41,885 nt of DNA from a bacterium (lineage in GTDB: Bacteria; Sysuimicrobiota; Sysuimicrobiia; Sysuimicrobiales; Segetimicrobiaceae): contig DATGJN010000058.1 in NCBI GenBank assembly GCA_035295165.1, positions 1 through 41,885 on the forward strand. Reading direction: 5' to 3'. This document shows, piece after piece, positions 25,312 to 34,235 of the stretch. Every line of letters begins with the position of its first letter. Position 1 is the stretch's first letter. The translations under genes and the position numbers were made by a program. The notes under the pieces are model-generated. The model was not told where the DNA came from, made no database searches, and saw only the letters and a program-made list of their open reading frames with translations.

Positions 25312-26892
25312 ATGTTGAGAGCGCTGGCGCTACTGGTCGCGTGCGGGATGCTGGCGTGCTTGCCGTCGAGGTTCGCGGGGGCGGGGCCGGCCCCGGGCAC
25401 GCTGGTGCTGGTTGTCTCGGACAATCCTGACAATCTCAATCCCTATCTCCACAGCCTGCTCGCCAGCCAACAGATCTACCGGTTTGTCTTCGACAGCCTG
25501 TACCGGGTCAACGGCCAGGGCGTATGGGAGCCGGCGCTCGCGACCCACGAACAGATCAGCGCGGATGGCCTGGTCTGGACGTACACGCTGCGCCCCGGCG
25601 TTCGCTGGTCTGACGGGCGGCCGTTCACCTCTGCCGACGTCAAGTACGTTTGGCAGCTCACGGTCAACAAGGACGTGCATGTCAGCTACGCGACCGGATT
25701 CGACAGGATCGCGGCCGTGGATACTCCGACGCCCGCCGCCGTCGTCTTTCACCTCAAGACACCCTATGCGCCGTTTCGGGAACAGGTCGTGGGAGCGCCG
25801 ATCGTGCCGCAGCACGTGTTCGGCGGGCTCTCAGCGGATCAGATCAATCACGCATCCTTCAATCAGAAGCCGGTGGGTACGGGCCCGTTCATGGTGTCCG
25901 AGTTCATCAACGACGATCACGTGACGCTTGCGGCCAACCCGTACTACTGGGGGACTCAGCCCAAGTTGCGGCGGATTGTCATCCGGATCGTGCCCGACCA
26001 GAACACCCAGGTGAACCTGCTGCGGGCCGGCGATCTCAGCGTCCTCGAAGGCGTCCCGCCCGCGCGTCTCGACGAGGTGCGCCGGTTCCCCGGTGTGACG
26101 CTTCAACGGTACCTCTCGTCGGTGTACGCGCTCGTCCAGCTCGATGAGTACCAGTTTCTCCAAGACGTGAGGGTCCGCCAGGCACTCGACTTCGGGACCC
26201 CCAAGGCGTCGATCATCAAAAACATCATGCGCGGGCAGGCGGACCCTGCGGTGAGCGACATGGTGCCGAACGGGCCGTGGGCGAACCGGCGTCTCTCGCC
26301 ACGATCCTACGACCCGGCCCGCGCGCGCGCTCTCCTGCGCGACGCGGGATTCGTGCCCGGCGCGGACGGCTACGTCGTGAAGAACGGCGTACGGTTGGAC
26401 ATCCCGCTGTGGACGGTGTCGTCGCGGCTTTACTTCGTGCAGGCGATGCAATTGATCGCACAGGCGTGGCGCGCCCTCGGCGTCTTCACCGAAACCCACG
26501 CCGTCAGTTCCGCCGCGCTGTTCGGCCAGAACGGGCCGCAGTGGAACGGGAAGGACGCGGCGCTGATTTTCTCGTGGGGGCAGGGCGTCTTCCCCGAGAA
26601 TCGCATCAACTGGGCGTCGGCCTACATCCCCGCGGACGCCAACAGCCCCGGGGAGAACGCGGAACGGTATCGCAGCCCCGAGATGGACGGATTGCTTGAT
26701 CAGGCCGATCGGGCCGTGAATCCGGCGCGGCGACGGGCGATCTACGCGCAGATCCAGACGCTCGAGTACCGGGACGTGCCGGTCGTCTTCTTATTCTGGT
26801 ACGTTAACAACGACGCGGTCGCGGCGAACGTGTTCGGGTACACGGCCACGACGTTCGGCACCACGCTTCCGGAGATGTGGAGCACGCGATGA
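25312..26892 (+). CDS. Peptide-type ABC transporter binding protein (SBP_bac_5)
   Basis: 526-aa periplasmic or lipid-anchored binding protein of the DppA/OppA family, ATG 25312. The N-terminus (MLRALALLVACGMLACLP) is a signal peptide with possible lipobox cysteines at 11 and 16. Family features are NPYLHSLLASQQIYRFVFDS, LRPGVRWSDGRPFTSADVKY, NQKPVGTGPFMVSEF and DVRVRQALDFGTPKASII. The ligand could be a peptide, an oligosaccharide or another larger compound; the family is broad. It is followed after 88 bases by two permease genes on the same strand. Confidence 0.88.
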   Translation: MLRALALLVACGMLACLPSRFAGAGPAPGTLVLVVSDNPDNLNPYLHSLLASQQIYRFVFDSLYRVNGQGVWEPALATHEQISADGLVWTYTLRPGVRWSDGRPFTSADVKYVWQLTVNKDVHVSYATGFDRIAAVDTPTPAAVVFHLKTPYAPFREQVVGAPIVPQHVFGGLSADQINHASFNQKPVGTGPFMVSEFINDDHVTLAANPYYWGTQPKLRRIVIRIVPDQNTQVNLLRAGDLSVLEGVPPARLDEVRRFPGVTLQRYLSSVYALVQLDEYQFLQDVRVRQALDFGTPKASIIKNIMRGQADPAVSDMVPNGPWANRRLSPRSYDPARARALLRDAGFVPGADGYVVKNGVRLDIPLWTVSSRLYFVQAMQLIAQAWRALGVFTETHAVSSAALFGQNGPQWNGKDAALIFSWGQGVFPENRINWASAYIPADANSPGENAERYRSPEMDGLLDQADRAVNPARRRAIYAQIQTLEYRDVPVVFLFWYVNNDAVAANVFGYTATTFGTTLPEMWSTR

Positions 26893-26980
26893 TCGCCGCA
26901 CCACGACACGGCGGGCGCGCGCGCGGCCGCTCCGAGGCGGGGTACCTCCCGCCGGCGGTCGCGCGGCGGTAGCGCAGCCT

Positions 26981-27931
26981 ATGGCGACGTACGCGGCACG
27001 CCGCGTCGCGCAGGCGGTGGTGCTGCTCCTGCTCGTGTCCTGCGTCAGCTACGCGATCATGAACGTCGCGCCGGGCGGCCCGCTTGCGATATACCTCCAC
27101 AACCCTCAAGTCACACCGGACCGGATCGTCGTCCTGCGGCACCAACTCGGCCTCGACCGTCCGTGGTACGAACGCTACCTCGCGTGGGTGGGGGCGCTGC
27201 TGCGGGGGCAGTGGGGCGACTCGTACTACACGGGACGGCCCGTGCTCACGATGATCGGCGAGCGCCTGCCGGCGACGCTGGCGCTGATGCTGAGTGCGTT
27301 CGCTCTGTCGATTGCGCTGGCCTTTCCGCTGGGTGTCTTCGCCGCCACGCACAAGTATTCGTGGGGCGATACCCTGCTGTCGTTCGGATCGTTTTTCGCG
27401 TGGGCGATGCCGACATTCTGGTTCGGGCTGATGCTGCAGCTTGTGTTTGCGGTGCGCTGGCGGCTCCTGCCCGTCGCTGGGATGCATGAGATCGGGGACA
27501 CGTCGTCGCTCGACTTGCTGCGCCATCTCGTGATGCCCGCGATCGTGCTGGGCCTCGGCTCGATCGCCAGTTGGAGCCGGTATCTGCGCAGCAGCGTCCT
27601 GGAGGTGCTCTCGCAGGACTACGTACGCACGGCCCGCGCGAAGGGGCTGCCGCGCTGGCGGGTCCTGGACCGGCACGTCCTGCGCAACTCCCTGATCCCA
27701 ATGGTGACGCTGATGGGCCTGGACCTGCACGCGCTGTTCAGCGGGGCCGTCATCACGGAGTCGATCTTCGGGTGGCCGGGAATGGGGCGGCTGTTTCTCG
27801 AAGCGCTCAACAACCGCGATTACCCGGTGCAGATGGCAGGGTTGCTGATCAGCGCGGCGCTCCTCGTCGCCGGCAACCTGCTGGCCGACCTGTCGTACGC
27901 CGTGCTCGACCCGCGGATCCGGTATGTGTAG
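26981..27931 (+). CDS. Peptide-type ABC transporter permease (DppB-like)
   Basis: 316-aa permease, ATG 26981. The N-terminal helix begins AQAVVLLLLVSCVSYAIMNV, followed by a periplasmic loop with LGLDRPWYERYLAWVGALL and GDSYYTGRPV. The EAA loop DYVRTARAKGLPRWRVLDRH and a terminal LADLSYAVLDPRIRY complete the DppB pattern. It overlaps the next gene by eight bases, so the two permeases are translationally coupled. Confidence 0.9.
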   Translation: MATYAARRVAQAVVLLLLVSCVSYAIMNVAPGGPLAIYLHNPQVTPDRIVVLRHQLGLDRPWYERYLAWVGALLRGQWGDSYYTGRPVLTMIGERLPATLALMLSAFALSIALAFPLGVFAATHKYSWGDTLLSFGSFFAWAMPTFWFGLMLQLVFAVRWRLLPVAGMHEIGDTSSLDLLRHLVMPAIVLGLGSIASWSRYLRSSVLEVLSQDYVRTARAKGLPRWRVLDRHVLRNSLIPMVTLMGLDLHALFSGAVITESIFGWPGMGRLFLEALNNRDYPVQMAGLLISAALLVAGNLLADLSYAVLDPRIRYV

Positions 27932-28781
27932 CACCGTCGTGACGCCGCGGACGCTCGCGTGGACGCGCTTCCGCCGCCACCGGGCCGCCGTCGCCGGTGC
28001 GGCGGCGCTCGTCCTGATCGCCGGTGGGGCGGTGTTCGCCCCCCTGTTGACACCGTACAGCCCCACGCTGCTCGATCCCGATCACGCGTTTGCCTCGCCG
28101 AGCGTGCATCACCCGCTCGGCACGGACGATCTCGGCCGCGACGAACTGGCGCGGGTGCTGTACGGCGGGCGCGTCAGTCTGTTGGTGGGGTTGGCAGCGA
28201 TGCTGCTCGGCGGTGCTATCGGCGTCGTCCTGGGATCGCTCGCCGGCTATCTCCGCGGATGGGTCGATACCGCCGTCATGCGCCTCGTCGACCTGGTCCT
28301 TAGCTTCCCGGCGATCTTCTTGCTGTTGATCCTGCTCAACTGGACCGGCGGCCGGGCACCCGTCCTCATGATGGTGGGGTACCTGGGGTTGTTCGGCTGG
28401 ACCGGACTCGCGCGCATCGTGCGCGCGGAGTATCTGTCACTGCGCGAGCGGGAGTTCGTCGATGCCGCGCGCGCGGGCGGCGCTGGCGTGCGACGGATCG
28501 TGTTTCGCCACATCCTGCCGAACGCCATGGCCCCGATCCTGGTGCAGGCCGCGTTCGCCGTCGCCGGCGCGATGCTGGCCGAAGCGGCGCTCGACTTCCT
28601 CGGGTTCGGTCTGCCGCCAGAGATCCCGACGTGGGGCAATCTGATGACTCAGGCGGAAACCTACCTGACCTCGAACCCCGTCCTGGTCATCGCCCCCGGG
28701 GCGGTCGTGACGGCGACGGTTGTTGCCGTCTTCTTCATCGGGGATGCGCTGCGGGACGCGCTGGACGTCCGAGCGCATTGA
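27924..28781 (+). CDS. Peptide-type ABC transporter permease (DppC-like)
   Basis: 285-aa permease. ATG 27924 lies inside the end of the previous gene. A membrane helix near the N-terminus is followed by the diagnostic HPLGTDDLGRDELARVLYGG, five more helices and the EAA loop EFVDAARAGGAGVRRIVFRH. The C-terminus ends DALRDALDVRAH, usual for DppC. No ATPase gene (DppD/DppF) follows; the next element is the riboswitch. Confidence 0.9.
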   Translation: MCSTVVTPRTLAWTRFRRHRAAVAGAAALVLIAGGAVFAPLLTPYSPTLLDPDHAFASPSVHHPLGTDDLGRDELARVLYGGRVSLLVGLAAMLLGGAIGVVLGSLAGYLRGWVDTAVMRLVDLVLSFPAIFLLLILLNWTGGRAPVLMMVGYLGLFGWTGLARIVRAEYLSLREREFVDAARAGGAGVRRIVFRHILPNAMAPILVQAAFAVAGAMLAEAALDFLGFGLPPEIPTWGNLMTQAETYLTSNPVLVIAPGAVVTATVVAVFFIGDALRDALDVRAH

Positions 28782-28869
28782 GCCGAGACGCTCGACCCGC
28801 GCCCGGGATCACGTGACAAATGCGAGCTTCTTGGGGATAATAGAGGTTGGTAGCCGCGTAAGGCACAGC

Positions 28870-29000
28870 GGTATGCCGAATCCTCGGCGTTGCCGGGGAG
28901 CGGGGGACCCAGGTTCTTGGGGCGTAGCCTGTGTGTGCACAGGCGGGGCAGTCTCTCGGCCCGAGCCCGTCAGCTAACCCCGTAGGCAACGAGAGAAGGC
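28870..29000 (+). ncRNA. c-di-AMP riboswitch (ydaO/yuaA type)
   Basis: The aptamer is recognisable from its conserved blocks: TGCCGAATCC (28874-28883), GAGCGGGGGACCCAGG (28899 onward), TTGGGGCGTAGCC, and CCGAGCCCGTCAGCTAACC (28961-28979) with CGTAGGCAACGAGAGA after it. Stems can be drawn: P1 TGCC/GGCA (28874-28877 with 28985-28988), a hairpin CCTCGGC-GTT-GCCGGGG (28882-28898), and GCCTGTG-TGTG-CACAGGC (28927-28944). This matches the ydaO RNA class that senses cyclic di-AMP. It lies about 110 bases upstream of a trehalose-6-phosphate synthase/phosphatase gene with a terminator between them, so ligand binding should lower otsAB expression. Confidence 0.9.
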
Positions 29001-29014
29001 CGACCGGGCCGTGG

Positions 29015-29050
29015 ACCACCCGGAGACCTTCTCCGGGTGGTTCTGTTTTG
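29015..29050 (+). terminator. Riboswitch expression-platform terminator
   Basis: CCACCCGGAG (29016-29025), loop ACCTT, CTCCGGGTGG (29031-29040), extended by an A-T pair, then TTCTGTTTTG: a strong intrinsic terminator 24 bases after the aptamer and 67 bases before the otsAB start. This is the usual arrangement for a transcriptional OFF switch of the ydaO class. Confidence 0.85.
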
Positions 29051-29107
29051 TGCATGCGCGGCCACGCCCCCGGTCCTGGGCAACTCTCGGGTGTGGAGGT
29101 GTACATG

Positions 29108-31486
29108 ATGGCGATCGAACAAACGCGCCTGCAGCGGCTGGATGACATTCTGAACGGCCGCGAACTGGTGATCGTCAGCAACCGCGAGCCGTACACGCAT
29201 CGGACCGGGCCGGGCGGACCCATCGTGGAGCGGCCGGTCGGTGGCCTCGTGGCTGCGTTGGATCCGGTCATGCAGGTGACGTCGGGGACGTGGATCGCGT
29301 GGGGAGACGGGGACGCCGATTTTGACGTCACCGACGCGCACGCCCGCATTCGAGTTCCGGACGATCATCCCCGGTACACGCTCAAACGGATCGCGCTCTC
29401 GAGGCAGGAAGTCGACGGCTACTACTATGGCTATGCGAACCAGGTGCTGTGGCCGTTGTGCCACACGGTGCTCGATCAGATCCGCATCCGCGCCCGGTAC
29501 TGGGACACATACCAGGCGGTCAACCAGCGCTTTGCGAAGGCCGTCGCCGCCGAGGCGCCCGGCGGCGCGATCGTGTGGCTGCACGATTATCATCTGGCGA
29601 CGTGCCCGCGCGTGCTCCGGCGGCTTCGTCCGGACCTCTTCCTCATGCAGTTCTGGCACGTCCCGTGGCCGGCCTGGGACGTGTTTCGCGTCTGCCCGGA
29701 TCGCGTGGAGCTGCTCGACGGCCTGCTGGCAAACGATCTGTTGACGTTCCAGCACGAACGTCACGCGGAGCACTTCCTGGAGTGCGCGCAGCGGGACCTC
29801 GGCGCCCGCATCATCGGACGGACTGTGGAGTACGCTGGGCGGCGCACGCGCGTTGAAGCGTTCCCGATCAGCGTGGACGTTCCCGCATTGGACGAGGTGG
29901 CCCGTTCGTCCCAGACCGACCGGTGGGTGGACGGCTTGAGCCGGCTCCTCGGCCTCGATGGACGGCGGGCGATCCTGAGCGTCGACCGGCTCGACTACAC
30001 GAAAGGAGTGCTCAAGCGGCTGCGGGCGATCGATCAACTGTTGACGCGGCACCCCGAGTACCGGTCGCGCGTCGTGTTCATTCAAAAGATGGCCGCCAGC
30101 CGGGGACAGATCAAAGTGTACCGCGACCTGCGGGTCAAAGTCGAAGAGCGGATCGAGCGTCTCAACGCCGCGTACGGGACGGGCGACTGGCTTCCGGTCA
30201 TTGCCCTGCCCGATCCACTCCCTCCGGCGGGCATGGCAGCGCTGTACCGGTTGGCGGATGTCTGTGTCGTCAGCGCGGTTCAGGACGGGATGAACCTTGT
30301 GGCCAAAGAGTTCGTCGCCTGTCAGGTGAGCGAGCCGGGGGCCCTGCTGCTCAGCGAGTTCACCGGTGCACACGACGAACTGATGGGCGCCGTGTCGATC
30401 AATCCGTACGATGCCGGAGGCTGCGCCGCGGCGATCGCCCGCGCGCTTGAGATGCCCGCGGAGGAACGGCGGCAGCGCATGGACCACCTCCGCGGTCACC
30501 TCATCGCGCACGACGTGTACCACTGGATGGGCAAACATCTGGAGGCGGCGGCTCGTCTGATCGACGCGGGCAGGTTGGTTCGGCCGAAGGCCGAGACCGT
30601 GACCGCGGTCGGGCGCGCGGCCGCATCCAACGGCCGCCCGCTCGCGCTGTTCCTGGACTTCGACGGCACGCTCGTGCCGTTTGACGAGGATCCTACACGC
30701 GTGCGTCTGCTCGAGAGCACGCGGGCGACGCTCACGCGGCTTGCGGCGCGTCCTCACGCGCTTGTGTCCATCGTCAGCGGGCGCTCGGTCGAGGATTTGC
30801 GCGACCGCATCGGCCTCGACAACATCGTGTACGCGGGGAACTACGGCCTCGAGATCTCGGGACGTGGGCGCTCATGGGTGCAGCCGGAGGCCGAGCGGGC
30901 CCGCGCGGCGCTCGAGGCGTGCGGCCGACGGTTGGAGCGTCGGCTGCGCGTGATTCCTGGCGCGTGGCTCCAGGACAAAGGGTTGACGCTCACCGTGCAC
31001 TACCGCCACACGCCGAACGCGTTCATCGAACGAGTCCGCGATGCGGTGTTCGAGGAAAGCGGACAGGCACCCGCAGGACACATCGCTGTGCACCTCGGCA
31101 CGTACGCGTTTGAGCTCCGACCGGACGTGTCGTGGAACAAAGGGTCCGCGGTGCGCAGGATATTGACCGAGACGTTTGGCGACGTGTGGTCAACTCAGGT
31201 CCATCCCATCTTCATTGGAGATGACCTGGCTGACGAGGATGTGTTTGTTGCCCTCGCGGAGCCCGCCGTCACCGTCAAAGTGGGGCACCAGCCTCCGCAG
31301 ACGGCGGCGCGGTATCGCGTGGCCGGGGTCGACGACGTCCATCGGTTGCTCTCGGTGCTGGAGATGGCGCCTGGTGTGGGAAACGGAAACGGAAACGGGC
31401 GGCGGAACGGGATCGCAGATCTGCGCGAGGACGTCAGCCGCGGCGCGCGCCCCTTCGACGCTCGATTTGCTAAGGCCTCAAACTAA
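29108..31486 (+). CDS. otsAB: Fused trehalose-6-phosphate synthase/phosphatase (OtsA-OtsB)
   Basis: 792-aa bifunctional enzyme making trehalose from UDP- (or GDP-)glucose and glucose-6-phosphate. The second of two adjacent ATGs (29108) is seven bases from GGAGGT. The N-terminal GT20 domain has LVIVSNREP, RPVGGLVAAL, WLHDYHL (about 158-163), SVDRLDYTKG (about 292-300) and DGMNLVAKEF (about 392), so donor and acceptor residues look intact. The C-terminal HAD phosphatase starts near 510 with DFDGTLVPF (D517) and continues with IVSGRS, YAGNYGLEI and GDDLADEDVF (about 704). A tail encoded partly by three GGAAAC repeats (31379-31396) ends the protein. A glucosylglycerol-type product cannot be excluded. 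It is controlled by the c-di-AMP riboswitch just upstream. Confidence 0.92.
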   Translation: MAIEQTRLQRLDDILNGRELVIVSNREPYTHRTGPGGPIVERPVGGLVAALDPVMQVTSGTWIAWGDGDADFDVTDAHARIRVPDDHPRYTLKRIALSRQEVDGYYYGYANQVLWPLCHTVLDQIRIRARYWDTYQAVNQRFAKAVAAEAPGGAIVWLHDYHLATCPRVLRRLRPDLFLMQFWHVPWPAWDVFRVCPDRVELLDGLLANDLLTFQHERHAEHFLECAQRDLGARIIGRTVEYAGRRTRVEAFPISVDVPALDEVARSSQTDRWVDGLSRLLGLDGRRAILSVDRLDYTKGVLKRLRAIDQLLTRHPEYRSRVVFIQKMAASRGQIKVYRDLRVKVEERIERLNAAYGTGDWLPVIALPDPLPPAGMAALYRLADVCVVSAVQDGMNLVAKEFVACQVSEPGALLLSEFTGAHDELMGAVSINPYDAGGCAAAIARALEMPAEERRQRMDHLRGHLIAHDVYHWMGKHLEAAARLIDAGRLVRPKAETVTAVGRAAASNGRPLALFLDFDGTLVPFDEDPTRVRLLESTRATLTRLAARPHALVSIVSGRSVEDLRDRIGLDNIVYAGNYGLEISGRGRSWVQPEAERARAALEACGRRLERRLRVIPGAWLQDKGLTLTVHYRHTPNAFIERVRDAVFEESGQAPAGHIAVHLGTYAFELRPDVSWNKGSAVRRILTETFGDVWSTQVHPIFIGDDLADEDVFVALAEPAVTVKVGHQPPQTAARYRVAGVDDVHRLLSVLEMAPGVGNGNGNGRRNGIADLREDVSRGARPFDARFAKASN
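31379..31396 (+). repeat. Three tandem GGAAAC hexamers
   Basis: An in-frame (GGAAAC)3 tract encoding Gly-Asn dipeptides in the flexible C-terminal tail of OtsAB. It could vary in copy number between strains. Confidence 0.7.
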
Positions 31487-31658
31487 GAACTTCACCGACT
31501 GTGGGCCGGCGGCCTGAGGGCCGGTTCTGGGGGCATTAGGTCCGCTGTGTCGGCAGGGGCGACGGCCGGCTCCGTCGGCGGACGCCGCAGGTCCGGGGTG
31601 TCGGGGATTCGTCGAATCCGATCATCCTGGGCCTGCGGCCCAGGGTTGCGCTCGCGCG

Positions 31659-32183
31659 TTACTGCGCCTGTTGGAAGATCGTCTTGTACTGCCCCGGGTT
31701 AAACACGAAAATCGCTGAGACGCGGCTCCCGAGCGCTCCCGATTTATCCACGAGAAACGCCACGCCGATGTGATCATACACCAGCGTATCGTCGTCCTCA
31801 TGGCTGTCCACGCTGTCCTCGTGCCCGTACGCGGTGCGCACGGAATCCATGTCTGTTCCCGCGGCGACCCCCTTGTCCGTGCGATATCCGTCGTCCAGGG
31901 ACACAACGAGCGCCACGACCTTGCTCGAGTCCTTGTCTGCGATCGCGCCGAGTCGCTTCAGTGGCCAGAAATATGCGGTCAGATTACTTCCGGGAATGTC
32001 GTCCTCCGAGTGAATCGGCCCGAGGGACGTGACCATGTCGGTGACGTTCTGCCCGAGTCGGAAACCTCCGACCGCCTGACCGGGGGAGATCGGCCCCGGG
32101 ATCGGGGCACCCTGGGCGGACGCGCCCGCGCCTGCGGTCGCGACCATCAGCAACGCCAGCGTGATCCCGAACAACCGCCGCAT
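31659..32183 (-). CDS. Secreted protein of unknown function
   Basis: 174 aa from ATG 32183 (MRRLFGITLALLMVATAGAG), preceded by a G-rich ribosome site; a longer frame to 32207 starts before it. The signal peptide ends near ASAQG. The mature part carries two similar motifs: PGQAVGGFRLGQNVTDMVTS, then, after a stretch with VVALVVSLDDGY, GVAAGTDMDSVRTAYGHED. This repeated 'G.. lG...d.V...G' pattern is seen in SmpA/OmlA-like and other exported two-repeat proteins, but I cannot assign a role. Rich in Asp and Glu near the end. Confidence 0.65.
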   Translation of the reverse strand: MRRLFGITLALLMVATAGAGASAQGAPIPGPISPGQAVGGFRLGQNVTDMVTSLGPIHSEDDIPGSNLTAYFWPLKRLGAIADKDSSKVVALVVSLDDGYRTDKGVAAGTDMDSVRTAYGHEDSVDSHEDDDTLVYDHIGVAFLVDKSGALGSRVSAIFVFNPGQYKTIFQQAQ

Positions 32184-32318
32184 GTCCCCCCGCCTCCTCC
32201 TCATCACGTACCCTCCGCGTCCGTTTCATGCCGCGGGCCGCAGGACCTACGTCTTCTCTCAGGGCAACGGGGCCCCGTGCGACCGTATTCCCCGACCCGA
32301 TCAGCCGCGCCTCTCCGC

Positions 32319-32347
32319 TTGAGATGCCTGGAGAAACCGTGTACTAT
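32319..32347 (+). promoter_or_regulatory. Promoter of tRNA-Arg
   Basis: TTGAGA (32319-32324), a 17-base spacer and TACTAT (32342-32347), 35 bases before the mature tRNA. Spacing is optimal for a sigma-70-type promoter. Confidence 0.55.
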
Positions 32348-32381
32348 TTGCTAGTATTGAACGTGCCGTGGTTGACTGTAC

Positions 32382-32457
32382 GCGCCCGTAGCTCAGCGGA
32401 TAGAGCGCCGGACTACGAATCCGTAGGTCGGGGGTTCAAATCCCTCCGGGCGCGCCA
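32382..32457 (+). tRNA. tRNA-Arg(ACG)
   Basis: A complete 76-nt tRNA with encoded CCA. Acceptor GCGCCCG pairs with CGGGCGC, discriminator G. The D-arm is in GCTCAGCGGATAGAGC, the anticodon arm CGGACTACGAATCCG has anticodon ACG (read as ICG), and the T-arm is GGGGG-TTCAAAT-CCCTC. An integrase remnant lies about 190 bases downstream, which suggests the gene has served as an attachment site while staying intact. Confidence 0.95.
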
Positions 32458-32521
32458 CCCTTTAATAGCAATAGTTTGCGCACGAAGGGGGGTGCGAGTC
32501 AAGACAGAAAGTCCGTAGGTC
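32420..32521. repeat. 10-bp direct repeat shared with tRNA-Arg
   Basis: TCCGTAGGTC occurs inside tRNA-Arg (32420-32429, anticodon-stem 3' side) and again at 32512-32521, 55 bases past the tRNA. Because an integrase remnant follows, this could be a decayed attachment core; chance cannot be excluded for ten bases. Confidence 0.35.
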
Positions 32522-32641
32522 AGGTAAAATATCCGTCCGAGGCGCTAGAATCAGGCTGTCAGAACGGACGCACAGACGCCCGTCACAGTCTGGTCACATT
32601 CCCCGATTTTCTCGACCCTTCCGGGAAGCGTCACCGGGGAC

Positions 32642-32953
32642 GCCGAGGCCGAGACGCGACCCGCCCTGCCGAAGTCCACGAAAGCGTTAGCCGAAGCGTT
32701 CCTGCTCCAAAAGCGGATTAACGGGTGTACAGAAGGCACGCTCGAAACCTATAACCGCTGGCTGCCGAAACTCGCCGCCACGTGTTCGACAGTTGACGAC
32801 CTCGACCCGCTCGCGCTGACGACGTTCTCTTCTGATACGATTCTGGAATCCCAGAGAGGCCGTTTTTCCACGCGTAGACGAGGAGTTAGGGGCGACGCGC
32901 TGTCTACCTACGGGTTTCGGTCTTGCGCGCGTCTGCGGGCACGTTTTCGGTAA
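32642..32953 (+). pseudogene. Tyrosine integrase remnant (core-binding domain)
   Basis: One open frame reads LPKSTKALAEAFLLQKRING, then TEGTLETYNRWLPKLAATC and DDLDPLALTTF. This is the SAM-like core-binding domain of a tyrosine recombinase. After that the similarity fades through an Arg-rich stretch and the frame stops at TAA 32951-32953. No start codon with a ribosome site is found, and no catalytic domain follows, so the gene is dead. Its position just downstream of tRNA-Arg is the usual place for the integrase of a tRNA-targeting element. Confidence 0.55.
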
Positions 32954-33207
32954 CGAATGGACGGGAGGCTACAGCGCGTGGTCCATGTTCTCTAGGATCG
33001 CGTCCGCAACTCCGCGCCGACATACGTGCGAAGCCGCCCCGGTTTGTTCCCGCCGATCTTGCCACGCGGCGTCCGGGGGCCTCTTGTGGGAGGTACCCGG
33101 AAACCCAAAATGGAAAGTTCGAATGAGGCTGGCTCAAAGGTCCACGGAGCCTCGCGGTCGCGATTCACAATCCAACTCGTCGTCTTTCGATCAGAGAGGG
33201 GTGAACT

Positions 33208-33972
33208 ATGGCCGGGATGCTTGAGGGAAAAGTCGCGCTGATTACCGGTGGCGGCCGCGGCATCGGACGGGCGACCGCGGTACTATTTGCTCGCGAAGGC
33301 GCTCGGGTCGCAGTCGCCGATATCTCCGCTGACGGCGTCAAGGAGACAACAGGGCTGATCACCAAATCTGGAGGCGAAGCGACGGGGGTCGTCGCTGACG
33401 TGAGCAAGCCTGCAGACGTCTCGGCCATGATGACGGCTACCCTCAATGCCTTCGGACGGCTCGATTGCGCGTTTAACAATGCCGGGATCAACGGGACTCT
33501 GGCGGGTGTCCGCGGCAAACTCACGGCCGAATGGCCCGAAGACGCCTTCGACAAACTCATTCAGGTAAACCTTAAGGGCACCTGGCTGTGCATGAAGGCG
33601 GAACTTGAACAAATGGTCCAGCAAGGCTCTGGATCGATAGTTAACGCCGCTTCCCTCGCCGGGTTGACGGGCTTCCCGACTACGGCGGCGTACGCCGCGA
33701 GCAAGCACGGAGTCGTAGGCCTGACCAAGACCGCAGCGATTGAGTACGCCCCGAAGGTCCGCGTGAACTGCGTCTGCCCAGGATGGATCAATACGGAGAT
33801 GGTCGCGGAAACGATCGCGCGGCGCGGTGCCGAACTCTTGGTCAGAGTTCCCTTTCGCGAGTTTGGTAAACCGGAGGATGTCGCTGAGATGGTGTGCTGG
33901 CTGTCGTCCGACCGTGCGCGCTTCGTCGTCGGAGGAGTCTTCACAATCGATGGCGGCTACATGGCGAACTAA
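33208..33972 (+). CDS. Short-chain dehydrogenase/reductase
   Basis: 254-aa classical SDR. ATG 33208 with AGAGGGG six bases upstream. The motifs are complete: TGGGRGIG (13-20), D38 at the end of the second strand (NAD-type), NNAG (90-93), N121, S149, Y162-AAS-K166, and the C-terminal GGVFTIDGGYMAN. It stands alone between the integrase remnant and a gene-poor region, so context gives no substrate. It differs clearly from the SDR at 9968-10750 and is not a recent copy. Confidence 0.88.
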   Translation: MAGMLEGKVALITGGGRGIGRATAVLFAREGARVAVADISADGVKETTGLITKSGGEATGVVADVSKPADVSAMMTATLNAFGRLDCAFNNAGINGTLAGVRGKLTAEWPEDAFDKLIQVNLKGTWLCMKAELEQMVQQGSGSIVNAASLAGLTGFPTTAAYAASKHGVVGLTKTAAIEYAPKVRVNCVCPGWINTEMVAETIARRGAELLVRVPFREFGKPEDVAEMVCWLSSDRARFVVGGVFTIDGGYMAN

Positions 33973-34235
33973 ATCAAGTGAAGGAGCAAGGGCGCGGGGC
34001 GTTCATTCTCCGACTCATGGTAGGTCGCTTCGAGGTTGAGCACGTCTGGTGCTGGCACCGATCTGCTCCTTTCAGTACCGAGCACTAGCGTTCAGCGCGC
34101 AGGGCACGCAAACACCCGCCCGCTGCGTCCGATCCGCACGGGGCGTGCGGTCTCGGGTCTTTCCCGGCGGCGGTGCCGAGCGAACCTATGGGACGTCTCA
34201 GGCCGGATTGAGCGCCACCGCCGAGAAATCGTTGA

